Positions 63,896 to 64,000 of a stretch of 64,000 nucleotides of DNA are shown here, piece after piece. This DNA comes from Chthonomonas sp035294505. Lineage in GTDB: Bacteria > Armatimonadota > Chthonomonadetes > Chthonomonadales > Chthonomonadaceae. The translations under genes were made by a program, and so were the position numbers. The notes under the pieces are model-generated. The model saw nothing but the letters and a program-made list of their open reading frames with translations. It was not told the DNA's origin and did not search any database. The stretch is from assembly GCF_035294505.1 (NCBI RefSeq), contig NZ_DATGKU010000182.1, positions 1-64,000 on the forward strand, given 5' to 3'. Position 1 is the first letter of the stretch, and every line of letters starts with the position of its first letter.

Positions 63896-64000
63896 ATGCC
63901 CAAGAATGCGACGATGATACATCACTCATGGGACCTAACGCCTCAAGAGGCTATTCAACTACAGAAAAAGTTAGCCAAAGAAATCCGTGTGGAACCTTTA
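63896..64000 (+). CDS. nfi: Endonuclease V, N-terminal part only (cut by window)
   Basis: Thirty-five codons are visible, running into the right edge. The translation begins 'MPKNATMIHHSWDLTPQEA' and continues with an 'IQLQKKLAKEI' helix and 'RVEPL', which matches the N-terminus of bacterial endonuclease V (deoxyinosine 3' endonuclease), where a 'LTPEEA-ALQ-ELA--V' helix is typical. The catalytic residues lie beyond the window. GAGG with five bases spacing precedes the ATG. The enzyme nicks DNA near deaminated adenine for repair. The call rests on a short segment. Confidence 0.6.
   Translation, partial: MPKNATMIHHSWDLTPQEAIQLQKKLAKEIRVEPL

Overview
The window looks like a piece of a free-living diderm bacterial chromosome of moderate GC. 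The combination of genes suggests a member of the Armatimonadota, possibly close to Chthonomonas calidirosea: a type IV pilus ATPase/peptidase cluster, pseudopilins related to the DUF1559 type, very large secreted proteins of low similarity to anything I recognise, and a Wza-like SLBB export protein. This assignment is inference from gene content, not from a marker gene. No rRNA, CRISPR array, transposase or phage gene was seen.

Layout. 1-4253: the 3' part of an HtrA-type protease, then an ECF sigma factor, its zinc-finger anti-sigma factor and a large membrane protein in one operon. 4272-9586: core metabolism, with ndk, the pyruvate dehydrogenase E1alpha/E1beta/E2 genes (no E3 here) and an AcuC-like deacetylase. 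9618-14259: a parvulin-type foldase followed by a seven-SLBB polysaccharide export protein. 14329-16788: tRNA-Asn with promoter and terminator, ruvX, a YqeG-like phosphatase and aroE.

17007-46523 is the centrepiece: a type IV pilus system running entirely on the plus strand. A strong extended -10 promoter leads into pilB, pilT, pilC and the prepilin peptidase. Then come two diverged tandem pseudopilins, a repeat array, three unusually long PilV-, PilW- and PilX-like proteins (676, 726 and 1104 aa) and two giant secreted proteins (about 1640 and 2600 aa). The gene order mirrors the pilV-pilW-pilX-pilY1 minor pilin operon of proteobacteria, with the giants in the PilY1 position. This is the best candidate for a little-described system in the window.

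46533-53630 is a repeat-rich accessory zone. Blocks of one dispersed, hairpin-rich repeat family occur in alternating orientation (also at 24775-25935) and separate small gene modules: an O-methyltransferase with a secreted helical-toroid-like protein, then a small beta-rich protein, a creatininase-family hydrolase and an acyl-CoA ligase. 53650-59298 is an ArsR-regulated RND efflux operon on the minus strand. 59344-63821 holds a cyclase/NB-ARC/TPR protein and a Gfo/Idh/MocA oxidoreductase. The window ends inside a plus-strand endonuclease V gene.
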